The notes under the pieces are model-generated. The model saw nothing but the letters and a program-made list of their open reading frames with translations. It ran no database searches and had not been told where the DNA came from. A stretch of DNA of 64,000 bases. Source: Sophora flavescens. Lineage: Eukaryota > Streptophyta > Magnoliopsida > Fabales > Fabaceae. The DNA lies in the NCBI GenBank assembly GCA_030762895.1, contig CM061070.1, forward strand, positions 50,667,007 through 50,731,006, read 5' to 3'. The position numbers were made by a program, and so were the translations under genes. Positions within the stretch are counted from its first letter, which is position 1. Every line of letters starts with the position of its first letter. Below are positions 1 to 9,325 of this stretch, piece by piece.

Positions 1-245
1 CTCTTTTTCCATTATCCTCAGAAGATGGAAGCAGCATGCACAAATTGTTTATAATTACTAGTGTGTTGATTAGCTTGTACACATTGTTAGTATGCATGGT
101 TATTATCTAGTGTAGGTTAGTGACTTTTTGGTTTATGGACTTAAATAGTAGAATTGGTTATGTGTAAGCGTTACTGTGAATTGTGTTAAAGTATATTACT
201 TAATTAATTGGTTTTATATGCATGATTTTGATATTTGGTTTGGTT

Positions 246-264
246 TATATATATATATATATAT
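246..264. repeat. (TA)n microsatellite
   Basis: Uninterrupted TA dinucleotide run inside the CACTA interior. Confidence 0.9.
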
Positions 265-416
265 GCTTACCAATATTGTATGTAAGCTTTGTACATTATA
301 TATGTGTATGTGTGTGATGTACCTAAATGCAGTGTTACTGTGAATTGATGAGGGATGGTTGTGCAGGTGGGAAATGTAGAAAAACAGTGAATAATGAAAA
401 AAAAAGGGGGGATAGG

Positions 417-710
417 TAGCGCTTTCTTGAAAAAACGCTGCCTAAAGTGACAAATAGACAGCGCTTCCTTGAGAAAGTGCTGTCTAAAGTATGTAATAGA
501 TTGTCTTATTACCAACTTTAGACAACGCTTTCTCAAGGAAGCGCTACCTGTTCCTACTTTCAGTAGCGCTTTCTTGAAAAAACGCTGCCTAAAGTGACAA
601 ATAGATAGCGCTTCCTTGAGAAAGCGCTGTCTAAAGTATGTAATAGATTGTCTTATTACCAACTTTAGACAGCGCTTTCTCAAGGAAGCGCTACCTATTC
701 CTACTTTCAG
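417..710. repeat. Two tandem 147-bp subterminal repeats, each a long hairpin
   Basis: Units 417-563 and 564-710 repeat almost exactly. Each holds an inverted repeat with arms of about 31 bp and a 24-nt loop: arms 460-490/515-545 (one visible mismatch) and 607-637/662-692 (perfect by eye). The arms begin and end in AGCGCT. A partial third copy follows, with more AGCGCT motifs to about 800. Arrays like this are typical of CACTA ends, where transposase binds. The open frame crossing the repeats is not a gene. Confidence 0.85.
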
Positions 711-831
711 TAGCGCTTTTTTAAGCGCTATTGAATCTCTCCCACCTTCAGTAGCTGGTGAATAGATAGCGCTTTGAAGCGCTACTAAAGGCAAAAAAAA
801 AGCGCTACTGAAGCCCTTTTCTATAGTAGTG

Positions 832-1048
832 GATGGTGGCGGATATGGGGCAAAGAGAAAGAGGGAGGCCAAATGGGGAGAGGCGAATGGAAAGGAAGGA
901 GGTGCAGAGTGGTGGTGGTTGCATTGCGGTGGTGGCGACGACGGTCTGACTGCGACAGAGAGAGGTGGGCGTGGAGGGTTTGAGGGAATGGAGAGGCTTG
1001 AGGGAACAAAGAAGAAAAACACAAAAATAAGGAAGGAAAGAGAGCTCT
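832..1048. other. GC-rich purine-biased fragment between two transposon ends, origin unknown
   Basis: This stretch stands out from the AT-rich surroundings: GC-rich, and on the + strand strongly purine-biased with GGTGG and GAGGC runs. Read on the minus strand it looks like a pyrimidine-rich plant 5' leader running into a proline- and serine-rich reading frame. It lies between the CACTA terminus at 831 and the second repeat cluster from about 1049. It may be a gene fragment captured by a transposon or part of the original target. I do not recognise a product. Confidence 0.35.
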
Positions 1049-1538
1049 ACACGATTTAGGGATTTCTGCTTTAGCGACCGATATTTTGGGTCGCCAATCC
1101 GTCACAAAAATTTAAATGTTAAATTCGGTCGCAACTTTGGTCGCTAAATGGGTTAATTTGAAATTTGAATTCTTAAATTTAGCGACCGATTTAAAATTCG
1201 GTCGCTACCGCGCTCTATTTTAAATTTTAACGCGCAGTTTAGCGACCGATTTAATATCAGTCGTAACGATAAATAAATTTAACCGTTGCATTTAACTCGG
1301 TCGCCATTTCGGTCGCTAAAAAGTCATAAATTTTTTACTTTTATTTTCCTTTATTTTGCGACCGAAATAGAGACCGATAACTCTGCTACGCTCTATTTCA
1401 GTCGCTATTTCGGTCGCAATATCAACTCTAATCAGTGTTTGATTTAGGTCCTACAATCGGTCGCCATTTCGGTTGCAAACAGCGACCAACAAATTCGATC
1501 ACTATTTTTGGTCGCTAAATAACCTTTTTTTTGTAGTG
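1049..1538. mobile_element. Small CACTA-like non-autonomous element with GCGACCG subterminal repeats
   Basis: The right end at 1538 reads ...TTTTTTTTGTAGTG, the reverse complement of CACTACAAAAAAAA, a common CACTA terminus. The body is packed with GCGACCG/CGGTCGC motifs in both orientations, for example facing pairs near 1181-1206. The left end near 1049 (CTCTACACGATTTAGGG) resembles a mutated mirror terminus, so the boundary is approximate. It interrupts TE-A LTR sequence, which starts again at 1539. No coding capacity. Confidence 0.55.
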
Positions 1539-2547
1539 ATATGGCATGAACTGTTTTATTTGTTATGTTGTTGATAAGAATATTATTCTGCTGTTGATTG
1601 ATGTCTGAGAAGCCTGACCTCTGTCAGTGCATAATTAATTATTGAGATAAAAGTCTCAAAAGACTCATGAGGAAACCTTGAATATAGTTGTTTATCAGAG
1701 AGCTTCTTTGTTAAAAGAAATGTAGTTGATATTTGAAATATAAAAGAAAATATATTTTAGTATATTACCAATTTCGAATAAAAATGAAATGGAAAGTATT
1801 CTGGGAACTAAGTGGAAAATATTTTAAAGCATGAGAACAACCTTTCTTCCATTCAAATAATTTTAGTATAAGTGAAAATAATTTTAAGAAATGTGTTTTA
1901 TGAAGGAAAACCTTTGAAAATGATTGGTACTATTTTAGAAAAGAATTTGAAAGGATTTCACAACGTTCTAAAAGTTAGTTTGGAAGAGAAGAAGAATTTT
2001 AAAGGGGAAAATGGATTTCTTTATGACTTAACGTTTTACAAATGCATTTCCAATGAAAAGATTTTGGTAAAATACTTTTGAAAATATTCCGGCAAGCTTG
2101 GACAAGTCGCCGAGGTTTCATTTTGTATTTGTATTTCATTGAACGAAAATGAATAAATATGTTGAAAGATGAATCTAGTATGCGAGACGTCGGATACTAG
2201 AGTTCTATAACTTACATGTAGATCTTGGATCCGTGTCACATTGTTGTGGACAGTGCGTCCTATTCACGTTGTGATAAGACGTGGAAAAGTTGAAAGTTGT
2301 TTTCTATGACCACAAGTCTTGACTGGTGCATCGGTCTAAGGTGTTGTGATTGAGCACTCGGACTGCGTGTCCCGTGTTGATGTTGATAATTTCAAAATGT
2401 TAAAATTTATGAAAAGTTGTTAGCTTTTGAGCATCAACAACAAAAGAGAATGAACACAAAGAAAACGTTGAGAACAATTGTTTTACATGCATTTTAGGCA
2501 GACGTGCCTCACGTTGATAGGAGTGATGCCTTGATGATCAGGTATTC

Positions 2548-2650
2548 ACAATACGATGTATCACTGCATCCTGGGATGGGACAGTGTGTTATTAAATCCA
2601 TGAGCATGGAATATTGCATCCTGGGATGGGACAGTATGCTATGGATGTTT
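2548..2650 (+). repeat. TE-A LTR hairpin repeat, 2 units
   Basis: Two copies of GCATCCTGGGATGGGACAGT about 50 bp apart. Each contains the hairpin CATCC-TG-GGATG. It lies upstream of the acceptor-like site and ORF, the same place as the arrays in the other LTR families here. Confidence 0.65.
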
Positions 2651-2886
2651 GATGCCAAAGTGGTGGCGATTTGAGTTTGATCAACTCTTAGAATGATGAA
2701 GGGATCTCATGAGATTAAGTTTAGAGCTTGAATATTGAAGTGTCATGCATATTTTCCTCGAAACTGACCGTGCGGGCATGAGACCCTTTGACATTATACA
2801 TGTTTAATTCTGATAAATTATTTGGAAATATCTAATATATGCTTATGTGATGTATGCATCATGAATATGGTTATTGTGTCCAATCC

Positions 2887-2970
2887 ATATATTGGTATCT
2901 CACTCTTGCATGTTTTCTTGTTGTTCCTTCTCCCTACGGAATTGTTGTATATATGTATATTCGGGTTTAG
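2887..2970 (+). promoter_or_regulatory. Conserved leader box and putative splice acceptor before the LTR ORF
   Basis: A box reading ATATTGGTATCTCACTCTT (about 2889-2907) is shared with TE-B and TE-C LTRs and, in its right half, with D. About 60 bp later a pyrimidine-rich tract ends in GGGTTTAG, directly before the ORF ATG. An AG directly before the ORF also occurs in the TE-B and D LTRs. The splice function is inferred from position and sequence only. Confidence 0.5.
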
Positions 2971-3498
2971 ATGGATCCCGACGCGCCTCTGGAACCGACG
3001 GGAATGAGGACACTAACTTTTGATAATGCGGGAGATCCAGGGGCGTGGAACATACTCTCCGGATCCCATGCGGCCATCTATCGCTGGCCGGTTAGTGAAC
3101 TGAAAGGAAACGGGGAAGAGGGACCACAGCAGCAAGTGCAGACAGTAGGAATGGTCCGGGTGTCACTACCACCCCCTTGGTACTATCTACAAGTGTTGGC
3201 GCAGAGGGGACAACTTCACGAGCACCCACCCTTAGGAGTACCACTTCCAGGAGTTGAGCCAGCTTCACCTATTGAAGAGGATCTGGAGGAAGATCCTGAG
3301 GAGTACCCTGAATGCGAGCCGGAAGATCACGTCCTTTACGACGACGACATTGACGATGTGCCCGAGTATGTGCCTGACGGCGATCCTGATTTTGATGATT
3401 CTGACTCCTCCGATGAGGGCGGAGAAGTGGTGGATGCGTCGCCGGGGAGCTCCTCAGGGAGCGGGAGTGTTCAGACTGGCCCTTTTTACGACTATTAG
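2971..3498 (+). CDS. LTR-encoded acidic protein, 175 aa, function unknown
   Basis: An uninterrupted 175-residue frame within the LTR, upstream of gag and in the same sense. It starts at ATGGATCC right after an acceptor-like AG. The N-terminal half has MDPD, then R.LTFDNA..GAW, EGPQQ.V and SLPPPW..LQ. The C-terminal half is strongly acidic (EEDPEE, YDDDIDD, FDDSDSSDEGG) and ends in a Ser/Gly-rich tail. The same protein, quite diverged, is encoded at the same place in TE-B LTRs (51081-51590), and a second copy lies in the 3' LTR here (8339-8866). Shared residues fall in the same order, which argues for selection on the protein. I recognise no known domain. Acidic tails are seen in nuclear and chromatin-associated proteins, but that is only a hint. 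It could be an upstream ORF in the element's leader or an exon of a spliced accessory transcript. Confidence 0.6.
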   Translation: MDPDAPLEPTGMRTLTFDNAGDPGAWNILSGSHAAIYRWPVSELKGNGEEGPQQQVQTVGMVRVSLPPPWYYLQVLAQRGQLHEHPPLGVPLPGVEPASPIEEDLEEDPEEYPECEPEDHVLYDDDIDDVPEYVPDGDPDFDDSDSSDEGGEVVDASPGSSSGSGSVQTGPFYDY

Positions 3499-3938
3499 TT
3501 GGAGACCAGCTTAGGGGTGTCCTTTTTGGGAATAGTGTATCCTAGTCCGACTGTATTTGGCTTCATAGAGCCACGGTATTTTGATATGTGGTTTCGGTCC
3601 TTCCCCCGTTTTTCTTTATCTTGCTTAAAGCTTTTCCATTTTATATTTAGTGTTATCAATGACCGGTACTATAAGGCCCTGACCTTTTGTGATTTATATA
3701 TCAAGTTGCAACTGCCACGACTTAGATATTTATGTTGTTCATGTATCATGTTCTGAGTGTTCATCTACTCTCTTTTTTTTTTAAAAAAGAATATATATAT
3801 GTATATACATATGATCACCATTTTGAGAATATTTAATTATTAAGAGAATGTTATTTTCCGAAAGTAACCAGCATTTTAACCACTTTTTTTTTCCGTAACG
3901 GGTAACCATGTGACTTCCAAGTTGGGGTGTTATATTAG

Positions 3939-3950
3939 TGGTATCAGAGC
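3939..3950 (+). promoter_or_regulatory. TE-A primer binding site (tRNA-iMet type)
   Basis: TGGTATCAGAGC, complementary to the 3' end of plant initiator tRNA-Met, 4 bases after the 5' LTR. Confidence 0.95.
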
Positions 3951-4116
3951 TGATCGAGTCTTTCGGGAATCTTTGGGTTTAGGTCTGTTATGTTTATGTT
4001 GTGTGTTCTCTGACTAAAACTTGATTGAATTACTTCTTAGAAGTAATGTGTGATAACCGGCAGGCCATATTTTCTTTTCTGGTTACCATCTCACTGATTG
4101 TGCGTTACAGGTTATT

Positions 4117-5130
4117 ATGGAACCAGGAGGTGCACGCGGACGTGGTGGTCGTGAAGAGGCAATTGAGGGATGGACTTCGCATCCCAGGAAATGGCTGATG
4201 TGGTTGCGGCAATTGCTTTTTAGACTACTACAGTGACTGCCCAGAACCAACAGGAGCAGCTGAGGGCTGAGCAAGCTACCGAGGGAAAGCATATGAATGC
4301 TTTCTGACGTCAGAATCCGTCTCAGTTTGATGGAGATGTGGATCCTACGAAAGCTGATATGTGGATCCAGGAGTTGGAAAAGATCTTTGGGCTCGTTCAT
4401 ACACCGGAAGGAGTGAAGGTGCCTTATGCAACATTTCAACTGGTAGGAGATGCTGGATACTGGTGGAAAGGCACCAGGCAACTGTTAGAGGCTGAACACC
4501 AAGCGATCACCTGGGAGGTATTTTATAACAAGTTTCTAGATAAATACTTTCCCCAGAGTGCTCGGACTGAGAAAGAACAAGAGTTTGAGTCTGCGTCAGT
4601 GAGACCTGACTGTAGGGGAATATGCGGCAAGATTTGAATCACTTGCCAAATATTTCCGCTTCTTCCAGAACAACCCAAGATAAGAATAGAAGTGTGAAAG
4701 ATTTGATGGTGGACTGCGCTTCGAAATCAAGGAGTCGGTGCTACCACTGGAGATCAAGAACTTCCAGGCCTTAGTGTAAAAGTACAGAAAGATGGAGATA
4801 ATGCGGAAAGGATGAGACACTAAAGGGAATGCTGGAGGACCCTCTCGTCCTAAGAGTCAATTTCAAGGACAGAACCAAAGATGGAAACAGAACCAGAGAA
4901 AATCATACTACCAATCACCCAACAAAAATCAAAGACAACAGCAACATCGTTCCGGTACATCTGGAGCTGGAACTGGAGGCCAGAGAAACCAAAATCAAGG
5001 CCAAGAAGGGAAATGTTACAGGTGTGGTGACCCAGGCCACTTTGCCAATACTTACCCAAAGAGGGGCTTGAAGTGTTTCAACTGTGATCGTACTGGACAC
5101 TTAGCCAAAGATTGCAGAGCATCAAAGCGT
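4117..5130 (+). pseudogene. TE-A gag (capsid/nucleocapsid), broken
   Basis: It begins at an ATG followed by a Gly/Arg-rich stretch typical of Tekay-like gag. The capsid part is recognisable around 4338-4600 (ADMWIQELEKIF, then YWWKGTRQLLE, and NKFLDKYFPQSAR). The frame breaks soon after the start and has several stops. Two zinc knuckles lie near 5010-5120. The first (CYRCGDPGHFANTY) has Tyr in place of the last Cys; the second (CFNCDRTGHLAKDC) is intact. Gag would package the element RNA. This copy cannot make a full product. Confidence 0.85.
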
Positions 5131-5889
5131 GAACCAGCTGTTAATAACGCCAGAGCCAACAAGCCAACTACAACCGGAAGGGTTTGTACTATGAATGGAG
5201 TTGAGGCATCAAATTCCGATGATCTCGTGCAAGGTAAATGCTATATAGCTGGAAATATTTTAACTGTGCATTTTGATTCGGGCGCAAAGCATTCTTTCAT
5301 CTCGATGGATCGTGTGAAACTTCTAAATTTGCCTATTTCTTCTTTGCCATATAATCTGATTGTTTCAACCCCAACTGTCGAGCCAGTTACTATCAATTCT
5401 GTTTGTTTGAACTGTCCCATCATTGTTCAGGATAGACATTTTCTTATAGATCTGATCTGTTTGCCTTTAATACAATTAGATGTAATTCTAGGCATGGATT
5501 GGTTATCTTCCAACCATATCTTAATAGACTGTGCCCAGAAAACCTTAGTTTTTAGGGATGAGATTTCTGGATTGTTATCTGCTAGTCAGGTAAGAGCTTC
5601 TTTGAAAGAGGGAGCTCAAGGATACATGCTACTGCTTTCCTTAGAAGTTAAGAGTGAGTTAGACTTAGAATCCATACCCGTCGTCAATGAGTTTCTGGAA
5701 GTTTTTCCTGAAGATGTACCTGGACTACCGCCTTTTAGAGACATCGAGTTCGCGATTGATCTGGTTCCAGGCACTGGGCCAATCTCTATGGCACCCTATC
5801 ATATGTCGCCATCGGAGCTAGAGAATTTGAAGGAGCAACTGGAGCAGTCGATGAAGAAGGAATTCATTAGACCGAGTGTGTCACCATAG
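5131..5889 (+). pseudogene. TE-A protease and start of RT, open but ending at a stop
   Basis: This continues the frame of the second zinc knuckle. The aspartic-protease signature is FDSGAKHSFIS, with Lys where the family has Thr after DSGA. The flap and hydrophobic segment appear as DVILGMDWLSSNH. The linker VPGLPPFRDIEFAIDLVPG leads into RT. The frame ends at a TAG (5887) where relatives have Trp (SVSP-W-GAP), a single G-to-A change from TGG. Confidence 0.85.
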
Positions 5890-6930
5890 GGAGCCCCAGT
5901 CTTGCTAGTGAAGAAGAAAGATGGAACTTCTCGGTTATGCGTGGATTTCAGTCAGTTGAACAAGGTGACGATTAAGAACAAGTATCCACTTCCAAGGATA
6001 GATGATTTAATGGACCAATTACGTGGAGTAGCCATTTTCCCGAAGATAGATATACGGTCGGGATACCATCAGATCCGTGTGAAGGCAGAGGATGTCCCTA
6101 AGATAGCGTTTCAGACAATCTATGGACATTATGAGTATCTAGTGATGCCGTTTGGAGTGATGAATGCTCCCGCGATATTCATGGATTACATGAATATGAT
6201 TTTTTGTCCTTACTTAGATGAGTTTGTCGTTGTCTTTATCGATGACATTATAATCTATTCTCCAAACAAGGAAAAACATGCTGAACATCTCAGAGTAGTT
6301 CTTCGAACCTTAAGAGAGAAGCAACTTTACGCGAAGCCGGAAAAGTGTGAATTTTGGTTGGACCAAGTTCATTTCTTGGGTCATGTCATATCGCGTGAAA
6401 GAATTGCAGTAGACCGGTCGAAAGTTGAAGCTGTTTTGGAATGGGAAAGGCCAAAGACGGCGACAGAGATCTGTAGTTTCGTGGGTTTGGCAGGATACTA
6501 TAAGAGATACATCGAGGGATTCTCCAAGATAGTGGGACCTCTTACCCAGTTAACGCGGAAGGACCAAGTGTTTACATGGACTGAAGCGTGTGAATAAAGT
6601 TTCCAAGAGTTAAAGAGGAAGTTGACTACTTCACCAGTGTTAGTACTCCCTGATCCTAAGGAAACTTTTGAGGTTTATTGTGATGCTTCACATCAGGGGT
6701 TAGGTTGTGTACTGATGCAGAATTGGAAGGTTGTGGCGTATGCTTCAAGGCAACTGAAGATTCATGAAAGGAATTACCATACCCATGACTTGGAGTTAGC
6801 AGCGGTGGTTTTTGCTTTGAAAATCTGGAGACATTATTTGTATGGAGCTACATTCAATGTTTTCAGTGACCACAAAAGTTTGAAGTACCTATTCGACCAG
6901 AAGGAGTTGAATATGATGACAAGAGACGAC
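5890..6930 (+). pseudogene. TE-A reverse transcriptase and partial RNase H
   Basis: RT is well preserved: LVKKKDGTSRLCVDF, then PLPRIDDLMDQL, GYHQIRV, MPFGVMNAPAIF and the catalytic box VVFIDDIIIYS. A TAA at 6595 replaces a Glu codon between RT and RNase H. RNase H begins at VYCDASHQGLGCVLMQ, keeps LELAAVVFALKIWRHYLYG and SDHKSLKYLF, and is cut near 6925 by a deletion. The sequence then jumps to the end of integrase. Compared with TE-B, about 1.2 kb is missing. Confidence 0.9.
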
Positions 6931-7370
6931 GTCCTCTCGAGTTTGAGGAAGGCGAGCATGTGTTTTTGAGAGTCACGCCTACAACTGGGATTGGCAGAGT
7001 AATTTAATCCAGAAAGCTCACTCCCAAATTCATTGGACCTTTCCAAATTCTTCGTCGCGTAGGTCCAGTAGCTTATAAAATTTCTTTACCATATTTTCTT
7101 TCCAATATTCACGATGTTTTCCATGTTTCACAATTGAGAAAGTATATTCATGATCCGTCTCATATAATTGAGCCCGATAATGTACAATTAAAAGAGAACT
7201 CGTCTTTTGAGACTTCGCCTGTACGAATCACGGACAAGATGACGAAGTAGCTCAGAGGAAAACAAATTCCTTTGGTCAAGGTTATCTGGAACGATGCAAC
7301 CGGAGAAGCGACATGGGAAGTCGAGGACAAGATGAAGTTACAATATCCTGAACTATTTCCAGGTACGTAA
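6931..7370 (+). pseudogene. TE-A integrase end and chromodomain-like tail
   Basis: After the deletion the frame resumes in the C-terminal integrase region (LEFEEGEHVF..., with frame breaks) and runs through DVFHVSQLRKYIHDPSHII to the tail. The tail has the chromodomain-type pattern PLVKVIWNDATGEATWEVED..., ending in YPELFPGT and a stop at 7368. A TAG near 7248 interrupts the tail. Such tails in chromoviruses direct insertion toward particular chromatin. TE-B carries the same tail. Confidence 0.8.
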
Positions 7371-7390
7371 TTTCAAGGACGAAATTCTTT

Positions 7391-7405
7391 TTAGAGGGGT
7401 AGTAT
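7391..7405 (+). promoter_or_regulatory. TE-A polypurine tract
   Basis: TTAGAGGGGTAGTAT directly before the 3' LTR start; plus-strand priming site. Confidence 0.8.
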
Positions 7406-7530
7406 TGTAACGCCCCAATTTCTGTGTCTTTCTGTAGCAATAAATACATGTGTTTATATATTTATTTTTGGTAAAATCCAGAGAGTGATTTTAAATAAAC
7501 TAAAATCATTTTCTTGTGTTCTATTACCGT

Positions 7531-7640
7531 AGGAAGTCACAGTTAAATTTTCTGTTGAAAATTCAGACGAAAGATGGTCTGCATTTTCACCGCTTTTACA
7601 AGTTTCTTGAGCGAGAAAACCTAATATTGACCCGTGAACA
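7531..7640 (+). promoter_or_regulatory. Conserved U3 block, TE-A copy
   Basis: Contains GAAAATTCAGACGAAAG, GTCTGCATTTTCA and ACCTAATATTGACCCGTGAA. This ordered set recurs in the U3 of every long-LTR family in the window. Confidence 0.75.
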
Positions 7641-7895
7641 AAATGGTTGGTGGTTTTGTTGTGTTTTATAGAATATTGGGAGTTTTCAAAAATCCTTGTT
7701 CTGGGTCAAAATATAATATTTATTCCAGGTGAAATACGACCAGGAACTTGAACCGGATACACAATGGAGCAGAATAGGAGACATGTAAGGATTGAAGTGA
7801 CTTGTTGGAAAAGTAGGCATGGTGGTAGAAGCCTTTTGTCACATCCATAAAAAATTGTCATCATTACACTTTTTCACATCCATATTTTATGATCA

Positions 7896-7995
7896 GGTAT
7901 TCACAATACGATGTATCACTGCATCCCGGGATAGGACATTGTGTTATTAAATCCAAGAGCATGGAATACTGCATCCTGGGAAGGGACAGTATGCT
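7896..7995 (+). repeat. TE-A 3' LTR hairpin repeat, 2 units
   Basis: Counterpart of 2548-2650; GCATCCCGGGATAGGAC and GCATCCTGGGAAGGGAC, partly degraded. Confidence 0.6.
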
Positions 7996-8338
7996 ATGGA
8001 TATTTAGTCACTTAATGTGATGCCAAAGTGATGGTGATTTGAGTTTGATCAACTCTTATAATGACGAAGTGATCTCATGATTTTAAGTTTAGAGCCTGAA
8101 TATTGAAGTGTCATGCATATTTTCATCGAAACTGATCGTGCGGGCATGAGACCCTTTGACATTATACATGTTTAATTCTGATAAGTTATTTGGAAATATC
8201 TGATATATGCTTATGTGATGTATGCATCATGAATATGGTTATTGTGTCCAATCCATATATTGGTATCTCACTCTTGCATGTTTTCTTGTTGTTCCTTCTC
8301 CCTATGGAATTGTTGTATATATGTATATTCAGGTTTAG

Positions 8339-8866
8339 AAGGATCCCGACGCGCTTCTGGCACCGATGGGAATGAGGACACTAACTTTTGATAATGCGGG
8401 AGATCCGGGGGCGTGGAACATACTCCCCGTATCCCATGCGACCATCTATCACGGGCCGGTTAGTGAACTGAAAGGAAACGGGGAAGAGGGACCACATCAG
8501 CGAGTGCAGATAGTAGGAATGGTCCGGGTGTCACTACCACCCCCTTGGTACTATCTACAAGGGTTGGCGCAGAGGGGAAAACTTCACGAGCACCCACCCT
8601 TAGGAGTGCCACTTCCGGGAGTTGAGCTAGCTTCACCTATTGAAGAGGATTCGGAGGAAGATCCTGCGGAGTACCCTGAAGGCGAGCAGGAAGATCACGT
8701 CCTTTACGATGATGACATTGACGATGTGCCCGAGTATGTGCCTGATGACGATCCTGATTTTGATGATTCTGACTCCCCCAATGAGGGCGGAGAAGTGATG
8801 GATGCGTCGCTGGGGAACTCCTCAGGGAGCGGGTGTGTTCAGACTGACCCTTTTTACGGCTATTAG
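8339..8866 (+). pseudogene. Second copy of the LTR-encoded acidic ORF (start codon lost)
   Basis: The counterpart of 2971-3498 in the 3' LTR. The ATG at the acceptor is AAG here, so an unbroken frame starts only at the internal Met (8366). The rest stays open to the same stop, with the same R.LTFDNAGDPGAW, SLPPPW and acidic C-terminal motifs and scattered substitutions. Two LTRs of one decayed element both keeping the frame open over about 500 bp is notable, because gag and pol of the same element have several stops. Confidence 0.65.
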
Positions 8867-9058
8867 TTGTAAACCACCTTAGGGGTGTCCCTTTTGGGTA
8901 TAGTGTATCCTGGTCCGACTGTATTTGGCTTCATACAGCCACGGTATTTTGATATGTGGTTCCGGACCTTCCCCCATTTTGCTTTTTCTTGCTTTCAGCT
9001 TTTCCCTTTTATGTTTAGTGTTATCAATGGTCGGTACTATAAGGCCCTGACCTTTTGT

Positions 9059-9080
9059 AATATATATATATATATATATA
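9059..9080. repeat. (TA)n microsatellite
   Basis: TA run in the U5 of the TE-A 3' LTR; the 5' LTR has no such run here, so it expanded after insertion. Confidence 0.9.
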
Positions 9081-9162
9081 AAGTTGCAACTGCCACTGCT
9101 TAGATATTTATGTTGTTCATGCATCATGTTCGGAGTGTTCATCTACTCTTTTTAAAAAAAAA

Positions 9163-9205
<43 letters not shown>
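9163..9205. repeat. (TA)n microsatellite, about 20 units
   Basis: Long TA run in the TE-A 3' LTR; the 5' LTR counterpart near 3790-3812 is short and interrupted. Confidence 0.9.
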
Positions 9206-9207
<2 letters not shown>

Positions 9208-9325
9208 CCATTTTGAGAATATTTAATTATTAAGAGAATGTTATTTTTCGAAAGTAATCAGCATTTTAATCAGTTTTATTTTTCCGCAACGAGTAACCAT
9301 GTGACTCCCAAGTTGTGGTGTTACA

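Larger units (their letters stand above)
1..831. mobile_element. CACTA (En/Spm-like) transposon, right end
   Basis: The segment ends at 831 in ...CTATAGTAGTG, the reverse complement of CACTACTATAG, a typical CACTA terminus. Next to it lie subterminal repeats built on AGCGCT (417-800). The other terminus is not in the window, so the element starts to the left. Bases 1-400 carry no recognisable gene and are read as its interior. The 3-bp target duplication should begin at 832 (GAT) but cannot be paired. The family call rests on terminal and subterminal structure only; no transposase is visible. Confidence 0.65.
1539..3934 (+). repeat. TE-A 5' LTR (3' portion)
   Basis: It ends at 3934 in GGGGTGTTATA (TGTTACA with one change), 4 bases before the primer site. 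From about 2531 it aligns with the 3' LTR. The part 1539-2530 has no counterpart there but resembles the leader of TE-B LTRs in shared phrases (CTGCTGTTGATTG, a GTCAGTGC box, the GATTGAGCACTCGGACT box near 2350). So the 3' LTR, not this one, carries an internal deletion. The LTR start lies left of the CACTA insertions. Confidence 0.8.
1539..9325 (+). mobile_element. TE-A: degenerate Tekay/Del-like Ty3/gypsy retrotransposon
   Basis: Order: partial 5' LTR, iMet-type primer site at 3939, gag, protease, RT, part of RNase H, chromodomain tail, polypurine tract, 3' LTR. The last part of the 5' LTR (from about 2531) matches the 3' LTR from about 7895. Coding regions carry stops (TAG at 5887, TAA at 6595) and frame breaks. 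The C-terminal part of RNase H and nearly all of integrase are missing at about 6925. The true left end is not in the window because CACTA elements interrupt the 5' LTR. The right end is followed by ATGTG, the expected target duplication, whose partner is not visible. Confidence 0.85.
7406..9325 (+). repeat. TE-A 3' LTR (1,920 bp, internally deleted)
   Basis: It runs from TGTAACGCCCC to GTGGTGTTACA. It contains the U3 block, then jumps near 7890 to the hairpin repeat, skipping the promoter-leader region kept in the 5' LTR. The rest matches the 5' LTR from about 2531. Confidence 0.9.

Noticed and set aside
267..1022. Long open frame on the minus strand across the CACTA end
   Set aside because: It is made of the AGCGCT subterminal repeats read through twice plus the GC-rich fragment; repeat periodicity keeps it open by chance.
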